Positions 55,393-63,236 of a DNA stretch of 64,000 bases are shown here, one piece after another. Position 1 is the first letter of the stretch, and every line of letters starts with the position of its first letter. The notes beneath the pieces were generated by a model that was not told where the DNA came from, did no database searches, and saw only the letters and a program-made list of their open reading frames with translations. Location of the stretch: contig JAFEGO010000054.1 in the NCBI GenBank assembly GCA_018239845.1, positions 85,580 through 149,579 of the forward strand, written 5' to 3'. This DNA is from Verrucomicrobiota bacterium. Its GTDB lineage: Bacteria > Verrucomicrobiota > Verrucomicrobiia > Opitutales > Opitutaceae. Position numbers and translations under genes: made by a program.

Positions 55393-56315
55393 TTTTTAAT
55401 CTCCATTTTAAGGTTAGCGTGCGCGAGTCGCAGAGCTTCACGCACCTCGTGCAAGGTCAGCTTCTCGGGTGCCAGAGCCAACTCCTTCGAAAGCGCCAAG
55501 GCAGACGTGACCGCTTTCCGAATGCGCCTGCCATCCATACCCTCGCAAAGCCGACCGAAGGTTTCGATTTCTTTGGAATCCGCGAGACTGGTCAGCTTTG
55601 GAACAGCCTTGGCGAGTCCACGCAAAGTATCTCGCACAATGCCAGAGCAAGCCTCGGCGTTCGGTAGGCCGATATGCATCACCAAGTCAGATCGAGAAAG
55701 AAAAGCCCGATCAATGGCTTGTGGGAAATTGCTAGTCGCAATAATCAGGATGTTAGTATGCTGGAGCGCCAAGTGGTCGAGTTGGGCCAGCACCGCGTCA
55801 GTGGCGCGGTGCACGTCCACCGGATTGGCTTCAAGGCTCAAACGCTGACGATCGGCAGCAAGTGTCTCCACTTCGTCTAGTACCACGATCAGGGGGCCAG
55901 CAGTGGCACGCTCTGCCACGACGCCACTCAAGAGATTACGAACAGCTTGTTGACTGCGACCAAGCTGACCACTGGCGAGTCCGTGCGGTTCGACTTCGAG
56001 GTAGTGCATCGTGTTTATGCTTAGAATATCGGCCACACGCGAGGCTAAGCCGCGGGCAAGCGATGTCTTGCCCGTGCCAGGCGGGCCTTCCATCAAGATA
56101 ACTCCATGCAACGGAACTTCGGCCGGGTTGATCTTTGGCCGAAGCGTGAAGTTGAGCACCGCCTGCGATAGAAGGCGGGCCTTGATGCTTGGCTCAACGA
56201 TGACGGCCTCCCAAAGATCGTCAAAATGCTCATCCGGAAGCTTAAGATCGTAAAGAAGACCTTTTTCGGTCGAGGTGGAAGGAGGTGATTTACGAGGCAA
56301 ACGACTCGAAGTCAT
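55389..56315 (-). CDS. cap6: TRIP13/Pch2-like AAA+ ATPase of CBASS (Cap6)
   Basis: The 308-residue ATPase has Walker A GPPGTGKT (77-84), Walker B VVLDEVE (144-150), sensor ATSNFPQAID (193-202) and Arg208 as likely arginine finger. A pore-loop-like segment HGLASGQLGRS (111-121) follows the beta-2 strand. TRIP13 homologues in type III CBASS open HORMA proteins and so switch the synthase off. It is the first gene of the five-gene operon, unlike known operons where the synthase comes first. An AGGA motif lies eight bases before the ATG. Confidence 0.92.
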   Translation of the reverse strand: MTSSRLPRKSPPSTSTEKGLLYDLKLPDEHFDDLWEAVIVEPSIKARLLSQAVLNFTLRPKINPAEVPLHGVILMEGPPGTGKTSLARGLASRVADILSINTMHYLEVEPHGLASGQLGRSQQAVRNLLSGVVAERATAGPLIVVLDEVETLAADRQRLSLEANPVDVHRATDAVLAQLDHLALQHTNILIIATSNFPQAIDRAFLSRSDLVMHIGLPNAEACSGIVRDTLRGLAKAVPKLTSLADSKEIETFGRLCEGMDGRRIRKAVTSALALSKELALAPEKLTLHEVREALRLAHANLKMEIKK

Positions 56316-56380
56316 CGAGTGTGATCCTAGGTTTGATTAGCGATTTTTCAGGGGCACAGCCCTGACGGTTTGTAGGGGAT

Positions 56381-56457
56381 ATACCGGCGGCGACCGTCAT
56401 TTTTGCCGATTTCGCAAAAATAGTTTCATCGACGAATTTGGTCATCCTTGCCGGTAT
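56381..56457. promoter_or_regulatory. Nested inverted repeats in the divergent CBASS/regulator control region
   Basis: Inner palindrome: ATTTTTGC (56399-56406) and GCAAAAAT (56414-56421), perfect 8-bp arms with a 7-nt spacer. Outer arms: ATACCGGC (56381-56388) and GCCGGTAT (56450-56457). Both lie in the 238-bp gap between the cap6 start (56315) and the sigma-like start (56554), so a dimeric regulator bound here could control both operons. A TATATC at the left edge may be a -10 for the CBASS operon; I cannot assign promoters securely. Confidence 0.6.
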
Positions 56458-56553
56458 CACTCTACATGGCTCTCCGTGTCGTAATGTCAGAAGCTGGGCA
56501 TCGGCTATTTACATTGCCCCGGTCATCGTCTGTTACTAACTGGATACACCACC

Positions 56554-57210
56554 ATGACTGTACCTCTTCCCGACTCTCGCCCTCAGGCCGAGCGGATTGC
56601 GGAGCATTTTGGTGGGGCGGAAGGCCAGGATCACTACTTGGTACTTTTACATTACACGGAACGTTTAGTCCGATCCATGCACTGGTGTATTGCGACTAAC
56701 GACAGCTCCATGCCCGGTGGTGTCCAAGCTCGCGACATATTACATGCAACCGTACAGTCTCTGCTTCTCGACAATCCCAATGCACCGGGGTACCGACAAC
56801 TTCCCGCCAAGGTAGGCGTCGAGCCGGGCCTTAAGATGATCATCTGGAGTAAGATAAACCATGCTGCCGAAGACACGGAGAACGTGCGCCGCAAGGATCA
56901 TAAGGATATCGACCGAGAAGGAAACGTGATCGATCACTTGGAAACCGACGCTCCCATGTGGGACCCAGGACAAGAAAAACTTTCTACGCAACAACAGGCC
57001 CATGTGGCGGCACGGTGCACCCGGTTCATAGAATATTGCAGAAAGGACAAAGTTGTGTGCGACCTTCTGATCCTTATTCGCGATACTGGCGTCGACCGCC
57101 CGGCTGAACGGCTCGCAAAGGAGCTGAGGATTAGAGTTGGCGAAGTTTATCTTGCGAGGAAACGCCTTGGTACTCTGTTACGTCAATTCCGTAAGACAGC
57201 CACCTCATGA
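56554..57210 (+). CDS. Sigma-factor-like regulator in the CBASS island
   Basis: The 218-residue protein resembles sigma-70-type factors only in outline. Residues ~28-75 (HYLVLLHYTERLVRSMHWCI, ARDILHATVQSLLLD) look like a region-2 helix pair, and the C-terminus (RPAERLAKELRIRVGEVYLA, RKRLGTLLRQFR) like a region-4 helix-turn-helix. The centre is charged (KDHKDIDREGNVIDHLETDA). It is cytosolic. The stop overlaps the next start as ATGA. Its position, divergent from CBASS and joined to an ImmA/IrrE peptidase, suggests transcriptional control of the island. This is family-level inference; a generic HTH protein is the alternative. Confidence 0.6.
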   Translation: MTVPLPDSRPQAERIAEHFGGAEGQDHYLVLLHYTERLVRSMHWCIATNDSSMPGGVQARDILHATVQSLLLDNPNAPGYRQLPAKVGVEPGLKMIIWSKINHAAEDTENVRRKDHKDIDREGNVIDHLETDAPMWDPGQEKLSTQQQAHVAARCTRFIEYCRKDKVVCDLLILIRDTGVDRPAERLAKELRIRVGEVYLARKRLGTLLRQFRKTATS

Positions 57211-57653
57211 ATAACCCTCGGCAACAGCCCGTTCGTAATCCCGAGCGCTTCATCAGCTCGTTGTTCGACTTGGCATATGGCGCTAGAGATGGTTCTGAAC
57301 GATTGAGCAGCGCGGAAATCAAAGCTCAGTTAAAAGAAACCGGTATTGATCCAGATGTGGCTTGGAAGGAATTTTCTGCGTTGCTACACCCCCAAGCGAA
57401 ATGCGAGAGCCTTTCAACCTGGAGGAAAGAGAGACTGGCCTCTTCATCGCCGACGCAGGCAAATAATTTTTCCGGTAATGCTTCGCGCAATGCCATTGTA
57501 GAGGAAATCGAGCGATTGCTCGGTTTGGCCCCGCAGGGTGGTGCCGTGTTCGGCCGTAAATGGGAGGAAAGCACCACAGAGGATCTCGCTGCAGTCTGTA
57601 ACCAGTTGCGTCGGCAAATCGAACGAAGTAAATCCGATGAGCAACAGCGGTGA
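57207..57653 (+). CDS. Unknown protein between sigma-like and ImmA/IrrE genes
   Basis: The 148-residue hydrophilic protein starts MNNPRQQPVRNPERFISSLF and has helices (SSAEIKAQLKETGIDPDVAW, VEEIERLLGLA, EDLAAVCNQLRRQIERS). There is no membrane segment or signal. It overlaps both neighbours, by 4 bp upstream and 17 bp downstream. I do not recognise it. A partner of the sigma-like protein, and possibly the substrate cut by the peptidase, would fit the operon logic, but that is speculation. Confidence 0.7.
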   Translation: MNNPRQQPVRNPERFISSLFDLAYGARDGSERLSSAEIKAQLKETGIDPDVAWKEFSALLHPQAKCESLSTWRKERLASSSPTQANNFSGNASRNAIVEEIERLLGLAPQGGAVFGRKWEESTTEDLAAVCNQLRRQIERSKSDEQQR

Positions 57654-58419
57654 ACCGCAGCGGCTTGTGGCGGAGGCCCGAGCCCAAAAACTTCTTGCTC
57701 GTTTCGGTCTCAATCGTCCCTCCGAAATTATCCTAGAAGACATTGCTTACGCCTTAGGTGTCGAAGTCGTCTATGCTCCTTTGACCGGGGCTGAAGCCCA
57801 CCTGATCCGCGTAGGCAACAAAGGAGGAATTACGATCAGTGACCGAATAATGGAACGAGGGCGTCAGCGCTTCGCGATTGCCCATGAAATCGGCCATTGG
57901 GAACTTCACGCGGGTCGTACGCAGGTATTTCTCTGCACTGCAGCGGACCTGCGCGACTATCAGTCGAGCCCAGAAGAAATTGAGGCGAATACCTTCGCCT
58001 CCGAATTGCTTATGCCTATGCGCATGATGCTACCGAAATTCAAGACGATGGAGCCGAGTCTTGCCGTAGCAGAGCTAATAGCGAACCACTTTGAAGTCTC
58101 GCTGACCGCTGCGACCCTACGCTACGTGTCAAAATTTAAGCTTCCTCTGATGGTTGTGTTTAGCTCGAAGGGTCGAGTCTCTTGGTGGCGCCGCAATGAA
58201 GATCAACTAGACTATATTTTTCTCGAACAAGCTCAGTCTCTCTCTCCGGAATCGCGCGCGGCACAATTGGGCAAAGGTTCTGACTTAGAATTAAAGCAGG
58301 TACCATGGACTGCATGGTTTCCTCATCTAATTGAGCAGACCGGTCAACTTTACGAGCAGGCCCGCCGGTTTGAAAATTACGATATAACTATGTCACTGCT
58401 CTTTTTTGAACCGAAGTAA
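57637..58419 (+). CDS. ImmA/IrrE-family metallopeptidase (CapP-like)
   Basis: The ATG at 57637 gives a 260-residue protein with zinc motif HEIGH (83-87) in FAIAHEIGHWELH and a third ligand Glu116 in EEIEANTFASELLMP, the DUF955/ImmA/IrrE hallmark. A C-terminal ~110-residue domain (KLPLMVVFSSKGRVSWWRR) follows. Family members cleave transcriptional repressors or antirepressors after stress, as in ICEBs1 ImmA, IrrE/PprI and CapP next to CBASS. The location by CBASS, the weaker GC bias and the operon suggest a CapP-like role. Unlike CapH/CapP, there is no plain HTH repressor; a sigma-like protein replaces it. Confidence 0.88.
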   Translation: MSNSGEPQRLVAEARAQKLLARFGLNRPSEIILEDIAYALGVEVVYAPLTGAEAHLIRVGNKGGITISDRIMERGRQRFAIAHEIGHWELHAGRTQVFLCTAADLRDYQSSPEEIEANTFASELLMPMRMMLPKFKTMEPSLAVAELIANHFEVSLTAATLRYVSKFKLPLMVVFSSKGRVSWWRRNEDQLDYIFLEQAQSLSPESRAAQLGKGSDLELKQVPWTAWFPHLIEQTGQLYEQARRFENYDITMSLLFFEPK

Positions 58420-58440
58420 TTGGCTTCTAGACGAACCGAC

Positions 58441-58584
58441 TCACGACGGGGCGTAGGTGTAGTAACCGTCTGGGCTGGGGCGGGTGCGTTCTTCCAACCA
58501 GCGTTGGACGACCCAGGCTTCGACGCGGGCTTCGACTTCGATGGGGAGGTTGGCGGGGACGGTGGAGCTGATTTTTTTGCGCGA
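58441..58584 (-). pseudogene. Truncated 3' end of a glycosidase gene
   Basis: These 47 codons plus stop read SRKKISSTVPANLP... to GYYTYAPS and align with the C-terminus of the glycosidase encoded at 60319-62826 (TRKKIRFAVHANLP... to GYYTYAPS), about 80 percent identical by eye in DNA. Upstream of the fragment the match ends in a palindromic repeat, so there is no intact gene. The fragment begins 22 bp after the ImmA/IrrE stop. It suggests a duplication or deletion at the right edge of the island. Confidence 0.85.
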
Positions 58585-58593
58585 GCGAGGCGG

Positions 58594-58670
58594 GAGTCGG
58601 TTGCGGGCTGGCGCGCAGCAGCGTGGGGGCGGTGGGGCACAGTGGTTGCGCGCGAGCGCGCAACCTACCT
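58594..58670. repeat. ~77-bp double palindrome (BIME-like), degenerate copy 1
   Basis: The right half is intact: GTTGCGCGC-GA-GCGCGCAAC (58645-58664) followed by CTACCT. The left half is degenerate (GTCGGTTGCGGGCTGGCGCG). The linker GTGGGGGCGGTGGGGC matches the linkers of copies at 60185-60261 and 63011-63087. Confidence 0.75.
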
Positions 58671-58958
58671 GGGGAGACGAGGGCGCGTTGGGGGCAACGC
58701 GCGCCACCGGCGGATAGGTCGCGGCGTAAGGCCGCTCCGACGTGGCTGTCGAGGGGCGGCGGGACCGGGAGCTGGGCGGGCGGTAGTTTCGGGCACGGGG
58801 AGGTCTGATATTTTACGCTGGGGGAAGGGTTTGGGCTGGATTCGGGGGATGGGATTCGCTGAATACGGGGCACCGGTTTTCCGGTGCGGCTTTGGTCTCC
58901 GGGTTTGGGGGACGGGTCGCGGCGGTGTTTCTCCTCTCACTCCTTCCTTCTTACCCTC

Positions 58959-60029
58959 ATGTCCTCGATCCTTGCGGCGGTGTCATTGCGTTGGCGGCGT
59001 TTTGGCTGGCGGGCGGCGGGGGTGGCGCTGGTGCTCTCGCTCGGCGTGGGCGGGGCCGGGGCGACGACTACGTGGACGGGTGGCGCCGACGACGGGAAGT
59101 GGACCACGGCGGGCAACTGGTCGGCGGGCGTGCCCACGGGGCCCAATCAGGCGGTCTTTGGCGGGCTGGGCACGTCGAACACGATCGGCAGTATAACCGC
59201 GGCCAATTTCTCCGGCGCCGTTTTTAACAGCGGTTCCTACTCCTTCACCCTTCTGTCGTTTTCCGGGTCGTTGACGATCAATGGCGGCGCGCAGCAGTTT
59301 ACCACCGCGGTCGGATTTAATTCCGGGGCGGTGACGATCACGGTCGCGTCGGGCGCCTCGCTCACCTTGGCGAGCGGGATCGCTCGGCTCGCCGTGACGG
59401 CCGAGTTCAAGGGCGCAGGCGATTATTACCTCAAGTCGATCGGCACCGCCAGCGGCACGTTCAGCAAGACCGGGACGGGCAAGCTGACCCTCACCGGGAC
59501 CTCCTTTGCCGCGCCGACGGTCTTCAGCGCGGGCACGCTGATCCTCGGCGCCAACCCGGCGCGCATCACCTTCTCCAGCAACGTGACGCTCGGGGCTGAT
59601 GTCACCACCCAGTTTCAGCTCAATGGCACCGGCCGCGGCACCACTTACGATGCCTTGGACATCGCGGCCTCATCGGGTCCGACGGTGGTGACCTACGGCG
59701 GCACGCTCGCGCTGGATTTCGGCAGCACCTTTGCCGACGGCGACGTGCTGGATCTGTTCAAATACGGCACCTCCACCTCGGCCAATGCGTCGAGCTCGTT
59801 TGCCAGCGTCGAGGCCTCGGGTCTCTACTCGGGGACGTTTACGGCCGTCGATAGCAACACCTGGACCTTGGTGAAGGGCGGACATCTCTTCACCTTCAAT
59901 GAGACCACCGGGGACCTCACGGTCGCGGCGGCACCGGTGCCCGTGCCGGAGCCGGCGACCTGCGCGGTCATCGTGGCGGGCGGGGCGCTGGGCTTGGCGC
60001 TGTGGCGCCGGCGGGCGAAGCGGGCGTGA
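58959..60029 (+). CDS. PEP-CTERM protein with autotransporter-repeat-like passenger
   Basis: The ATG at 58959 gives a 356-residue product with a basic N-region and hydrophobic signal segment (AAGVALVLSLGVGGAGA). The body starts TTTWTGGADDGKWTTAGNWS, typical of PEP-CTERM autotransporter-associated repeats, followed by a GTFSKTGTGKLTLTG unit, and GGTLALDFGS. The C-terminal tag is VPVPEPATCAVIVAGG, a hydrophobic stretch and WRRRAKRA. It should be exported and handed to exosortase. The gene lies alone between two clusters of palindromic repeats and between the two copies of the glycosidase 3' end. Confidence 0.9.
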   Translation: MSSILAAVSLRWRRFGWRAAGVALVLSLGVGGAGATTTWTGGADDGKWTTAGNWSAGVPTGPNQAVFGGLGTSNTIGSITAANFSGAVFNSGSYSFTLLSFSGSLTINGGAQQFTTAVGFNSGAVTITVASGASLTLASGIARLAVTAEFKGAGDYYLKSIGTASGTFSKTGTGKLTLTGTSFAAPTVFSAGTLILGANPARITFSSNVTLGADVTTQFQLNGTGRGTTYDALDIAASSGPTVVTYGGTLALDFGSTFADGDVLDLFKYGTSTSANASSSFASVEASGLYSGTFTAVDSNTWTLVKGGHLFTFNETTGDLTVAAAPVPVPEPATCAVIVAGGALGLALWRRRAKRA

Positions 60030-60049
60030 GTGGGTTGGGTTAGGATTAA

Positions 60050-60078
60050 CCACGAAACACACGAAAGACACGAAAAGG
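60050..60078. repeat. CCACGAAACACACGAAA-type repeat
   Basis: A short run CCACGAAACACACGAAAGA followed by CACGAAAA, with the 8-mer ACACGAAA repeated, lies 21 bp after the PEP-CTERM stop. It resembles one arm of dispersed palindromes such as that at 17870-17938. Confidence 0.5.
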
Positions 60079-60104
60079 GTGTCGAGATGCGGCGGGGTGG
60101 TCTG

Positions 60105-60170
60105 GGTGTGGGTCGGGCTTTACGCCCGACATCCGGCCTGTGTCGGGGATAAACCCCGACCTACACCCTG
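60105..60170. repeat. Paired hairpins of a second palindromic repeat family
   Basis: GTCGGGC-tttac-GCCCGAC (60112-60130) and GTCGGGG-ataaa-CCCCGAC (60142-60160) stand side by side. The outer ends also pair (GGTGTGGGTCGGG with the complement CCCGACCTACACC). This is a BIME-like unit and may act as terminator for the PEP-CTERM gene. Confidence 0.7.
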
Positions 60171-60184
60171 AGTTGCGCGCGCTG

Positions 60185-60261
60185 AGGTAGGTTGCGTGCT
60201 GGCACGCAACGACGTGGGAGCGGTGGGGCGCCGTTGTTGCGCGCGAGCGCGCAACCTACCT
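60185..60261. repeat. ~77-bp double palindrome (BIME-like), copy 2
   Basis: AGGTAGGTTGCGTGC with inner stem GCACGCAAC, a 25-nt linker, and GTTGCGCGCGAGCGCGCAAC followed by CTACCT. The ends AGGTAGGTTGCG and CGCAACCTACCT are complementary, so the whole element can also fold as one long hairpin. A further short stem GCGGC-gtaaa-GCCGC follows at 60287-60301. Confidence 0.85.
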
Positions 60262-60318
60262 GAGGTGACGTGCGCTCGCACCGGTCGCGGCGTAAAGCCG
60301 CTCCTACAATTTTCCCGC

Positions 60319-62826
60319 TCAGGACGGGGCGTAGGTGTAGTAGCCGTCGGGGCTCGGGCGGGTGCGCTCTTCCCACCAGCGTTGGACGACCCAGCCTTCC
60401 ACGCGGGCTTCGACGTCCTCGGGGAGGTTCGCGTGGACGGCGAAGCGGATTTTTTTGCGGGTCCACTCGGGGGTCAGGCGGGCTTTGCAGACCAGCCAGG
60501 AGCAGCCGTACGACTGCGTGTTGCCGTGCTGACGGCCGTCGGGGACCGGGGTCATCTGCACGTGTTGGTCGCCCACGCGGACGATCGTCTGCACGATCTG
60601 GGTGACGGTCGGGGCGTAGCGCCACTCTTCCTCGCCTTTGCGGAGGCGGATCACGAGGGCGAGGATCGGCTGCGCGCCGTCGAGCGCGGGCAGGTCGGTT
60701 TCGAAGGTGTAGGTCTTCTTAATGAACTTCTTCGCGGCGAAGTCCGCGGCGCCGGCGAAGCGCGCGTCGAGGCGCTCGGCGGGCGGGATCGGGCGCAGCG
60801 CGAGTGAGGCGCCGAGGTCGGCGGCTTGCGCGGCGGTGAGAGTGCGCGCGGGGAGCGGCTTGGCCTTGGAGGGCGGCGCGACCTCGACCATGAGGGTTTC
60901 GAAGGGGCGCAGCCAGATCTCCGCGGTGTCGCCGAGCTGCCAGGGTTTGCCGCCGGGGCGGCGCAGCGTCTTTTTCTCGGGGAAGTGCGTGGTGAGAGCG
61001 AGAGCGGTACCGGTGCGCGCGGTGAGGCCGAGGCTGGCGTCGAGCGTGAGGGTCACTTGGCGCGAGGCGAAGTGCGCGTTGGACAGGAAGAGGAAGCTGC
61101 GCGCGCCCTGGCCATGGGCGTAGCCGTACACCTCGTTGCGGAAGGGGTCGCCGGGGATCGTGCGGCGGTGTTGGAAATACGCGGCGTGCTTGTTGGCAAA
61201 GGCCTGGATCCAGGCGAGGAACTCCACATCGTCGTCGGTCAGCGTGTAGAGGTTGCCCCAGAGATTGGGGAAGAGGCGGCTGCCGCGGCCGAGGTCCATG
61301 ACGATGGACTCGCGCCAGCGCTCCATGCCCATGAAGTTGCCCCAACGGCTGTCGGAGAGCCAGACGCCGAGGCTGTCCTTGATGAGGGGCGGGATGGTTT
61401 TGGCGTGAAAGGCATTCTGATCCTGCGCGAGCGTGACGGAGTCGCGGTAGTAGAGCGTGGGGATGGGGCTCGCGCCGGAGCCTTCCATGAAGAGACCGGA
61501 CTCGAAGATCGCGTCGCCAAACATCGCCCAGAACGGCGAGCCGAGGCCCCAGTACCACATGATGAAGACCTCGGGATCGGCCGCGCGCGCGCTGGCGGCG
61601 AGGTCGATGAGTTTTTCAAACATGTCCTCGGTCGCGTATTTGCCGGGGAGGTGGCCGTGCTCGGTCTTGTCGCAGTGGTAGTAGCCGCCGTCGAACTTCA
61701 GGAACTTGACGCCGTTTTTCCGGATGTGGTGGAGGATGGCGCGCTTGAAGATCGAGTAGTAGTTGTCCTCGCCAAAGCAGAGGTACACGCCGTCGGCGCC
61801 GAGGTGGTAGCCCTCGCGGTAGATCTGGGTCGGGGGCTTGCCGTCGGCATACGCGGCCGGGTAATCCCAGCAGGACTGCAGACCCCAGGTGGTGCCAAAC
61901 CAGAGGCCGAACTTCATGCCGAGCGCCTTCGTGCGCTTGATCATCTTGTCCGGGCCGTGCGGGTAGCTGGTGGGCTTGAACTTCGTGAGGTCAGAGCTGA
62001 AATCGACCCAGCCCGTATCGAGGGTGAAGTAGTCGAAGGTGACGCCCTTCTTCTGCAGCTGGGCGGTGAGCTCGAGCACATCGAGGGTCTCCTCATCGTT
62101 GAGCGTCGGGTGCGCGCCCCACTGGTTGTTGATGCCAAAGGGGGTGTAGATCGCGGTCATCTTCGGGCGCGGCTGGGTGAGGGCCTGCACGTAATCGGTG
62201 AAATGCGTGATGACCCGGCCCGGCTCGGCCACGCTCACGAGCGCGACGTAGCTGCGGAACTTGGCCTTGGGCTTGAGGCGCTTGCCCGGGTAGTGCGCGA
62301 GCTGCACGCGCTGGGCGCTGACCTTCTGGTCGCCCACGGGATGCTCGATCGCGATAAACACCTCGTCGGCGACGAAGATCGGTTTGCCGTGGCCGCCGCC
62401 GGTCACGGGGGACGCGAGGGTGAAGTCGTCGAGCTCGACGTCGAGGAACAGGGTCTCGGCGCCGGTGGTATTCGTGAACTCGATCCACTTGCGGCGGGTG
62501 GGCCCGTCGAGCTGGACGTGGAGGGTCGCGGTGAGCTGATGGGCGGGGCTCTCGAGGGAAAACTCCGCGCGGTCGGGGCGGGTCTGCCGGGCGCGGCGGA
62601 CGACGAAGTCCGCGACGCGGACGAGGGGCTCGGCCACGCGGTCCACCGCGGCGGAAAAGACGAGCGCGACCTCGTGGGTGGCGGTGAGGGCGTGCGTGTG
62701 GCCGGAGAGCTTGTTCTCGAAGCCGGTGCTGTGGAGGGCGCCGCCGCTCCAGTCGAAGGACCAGGCGAGCTGGCGGTTGGAGAGCGTCAGGGCGGTGACG
62801 GGAGCGGACGATTTTTTGGGGGGCAT
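60319..62826 (-). CDS. Alpha-galactosidase-like glycoside hydrolase (GH36/clan-D type)
   Basis: The 835-residue protein lacks a signal peptide and starts MPPKKSSAPVTALTLSN. An N-terminal beta-supersandwich (~1-220) precedes a (beta/alpha)8 barrel (~225-560: TPFGINNQWG, VTFDYFTLDTGWVDF, GMKFGLWFGTTWGL). The likely nucleophile Asp is in FLKFDGGYYH (about residue 378), and the likely acid/base Asp in WLSDSRWG (about 493). A C-terminal beta domain and ~150-residue extension follow. This motif order suits retaining alpha-galactosidase relatives; the true substrate may differ. A truncated copy of its 3' end lies at 58441-58584. Palindromic repeats flank both ends. Confidence 0.8.
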   Translation of the reverse strand: MPPKKSSAPVTALTLSNRQLAWSFDWSGGALHSTGFENKLSGHTHALTATHEVALVFSAAVDRVAEPLVRVADFVVRRARQTRPDRAEFSLESPAHQLTATLHVQLDGPTRRKWIEFTNTTGAETLFLDVELDDFTLASPVTGGGHGKPIFVADEVFIAIEHPVGDQKVSAQRVQLAHYPGKRLKPKAKFRSYVALVSVAEPGRVITHFTDYVQALTQPRPKMTAIYTPFGINNQWGAHPTLNDEETLDVLELTAQLQKKGVTFDYFTLDTGWVDFSSDLTKFKPTSYPHGPDKMIKRTKALGMKFGLWFGTTWGLQSCWDYPAAYADGKPPTQIYREGYHLGADGVYLCFGEDNYYSIFKRAILHHIRKNGVKFLKFDGGYYHCDKTEHGHLPGKYATEDMFEKLIDLAASARAADPEVFIMWYWGLGSPFWAMFGDAIFESGLFMEGSGASPIPTLYYRDSVTLAQDQNAFHAKTIPPLIKDSLGVWLSDSRWGNFMGMERWRESIVMDLGRGSRLFPNLWGNLYTLTDDDVEFLAWIQAFANKHAAYFQHRRTIPGDPFRNEVYGYAHGQGARSFLFLSNAHFASRQVTLTLDASLGLTARTGTALALTTHFPEKKTLRRPGGKPWQLGDTAEIWLRPFETLMVEVAPPSKAKPLPARTLTAAQAADLGASLALRPIPPAERLDARFAGAADFAAKKFIKKTYTFETDLPALDGAQPILALVIRLRKGEEEWRYAPTVTQIVQTIVRVGDQHVQMTPVPDGRQHGNTQSYGCSWLVCKARLTPEWTRKKIRFAVHANLPEDVEARVEGWVVQRWWEERTRPSPDGYYTYAPS

Positions 62827-63236
62827 AGGATTTCCGGCCGGGGGAGGCAGGAAGGGGTGCGATACTTATAGCCGGTTGCCCGCGGCACCTCCATTGAGGT
62901 TCTGAGTATTTCCCTTGGTTTTCTGAGCAACAGGGCCTGACGGCCAGGGCGAACGCCGAACTTTGAACTTCGAACGCTAAACTTCGAAGGGGGAGCGGGC
63001 GAGGTATCCCAGGTAGGTTGCGCGCTTGCGCGCAACGGCGTAGGAGCGGTGAGGCACGGCTGTTGCGCGCGAGCGCGCAACCTACCTCAACCAGCTTCGA
63101 TCGCGGTAGAGCGGCTTCGTTGGGCGACGTCGAGTGCGCGCCGGGGAAGACAGAGAGTTGGCCGCAGAATTTGCGGAACCGAAGGAAGTAATCCGCATCC
63201 TTTGATAGCTCCGTGTCTGTTTCCTTTTCCCCGCCG
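62827..63236. other. Intergenic region with repeat
   Basis: This 410-bp gap holds the promoter of the divergent glycosidase gene, presumably near 62860-62960, the repeat at 63011-63087 and the leader of the response-regulator gene. I see no further gene. Confidence 0.4.
63011..63087. repeat. ~77-bp double palindrome (BIME-like), copy 3
   Basis: AGGTAGGTTGCGCGC-tt-GCGCGCAAC, a linker (GGCGTAGGAGCGGTGAGGCA), then GTTGCGCGC-GA-GCGCGCAAC and CTACCT. It matches copy 2 in order, spacing and linker. Confidence 0.88.

Noticed and set aside
58420..59196. 258-codon + strand frame across the pseudogene and repeat
   Set aside because: It reads through a palindromic repeat and antisense to the glycosidase fragment; low-complexity Gly/Arg-rich product.
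60826..62871. A 681-codon + strand frame opposite the glycosidase gene
   Set aside because: Antisense shadow. The minus-strand product has a clear glycosidase architecture.
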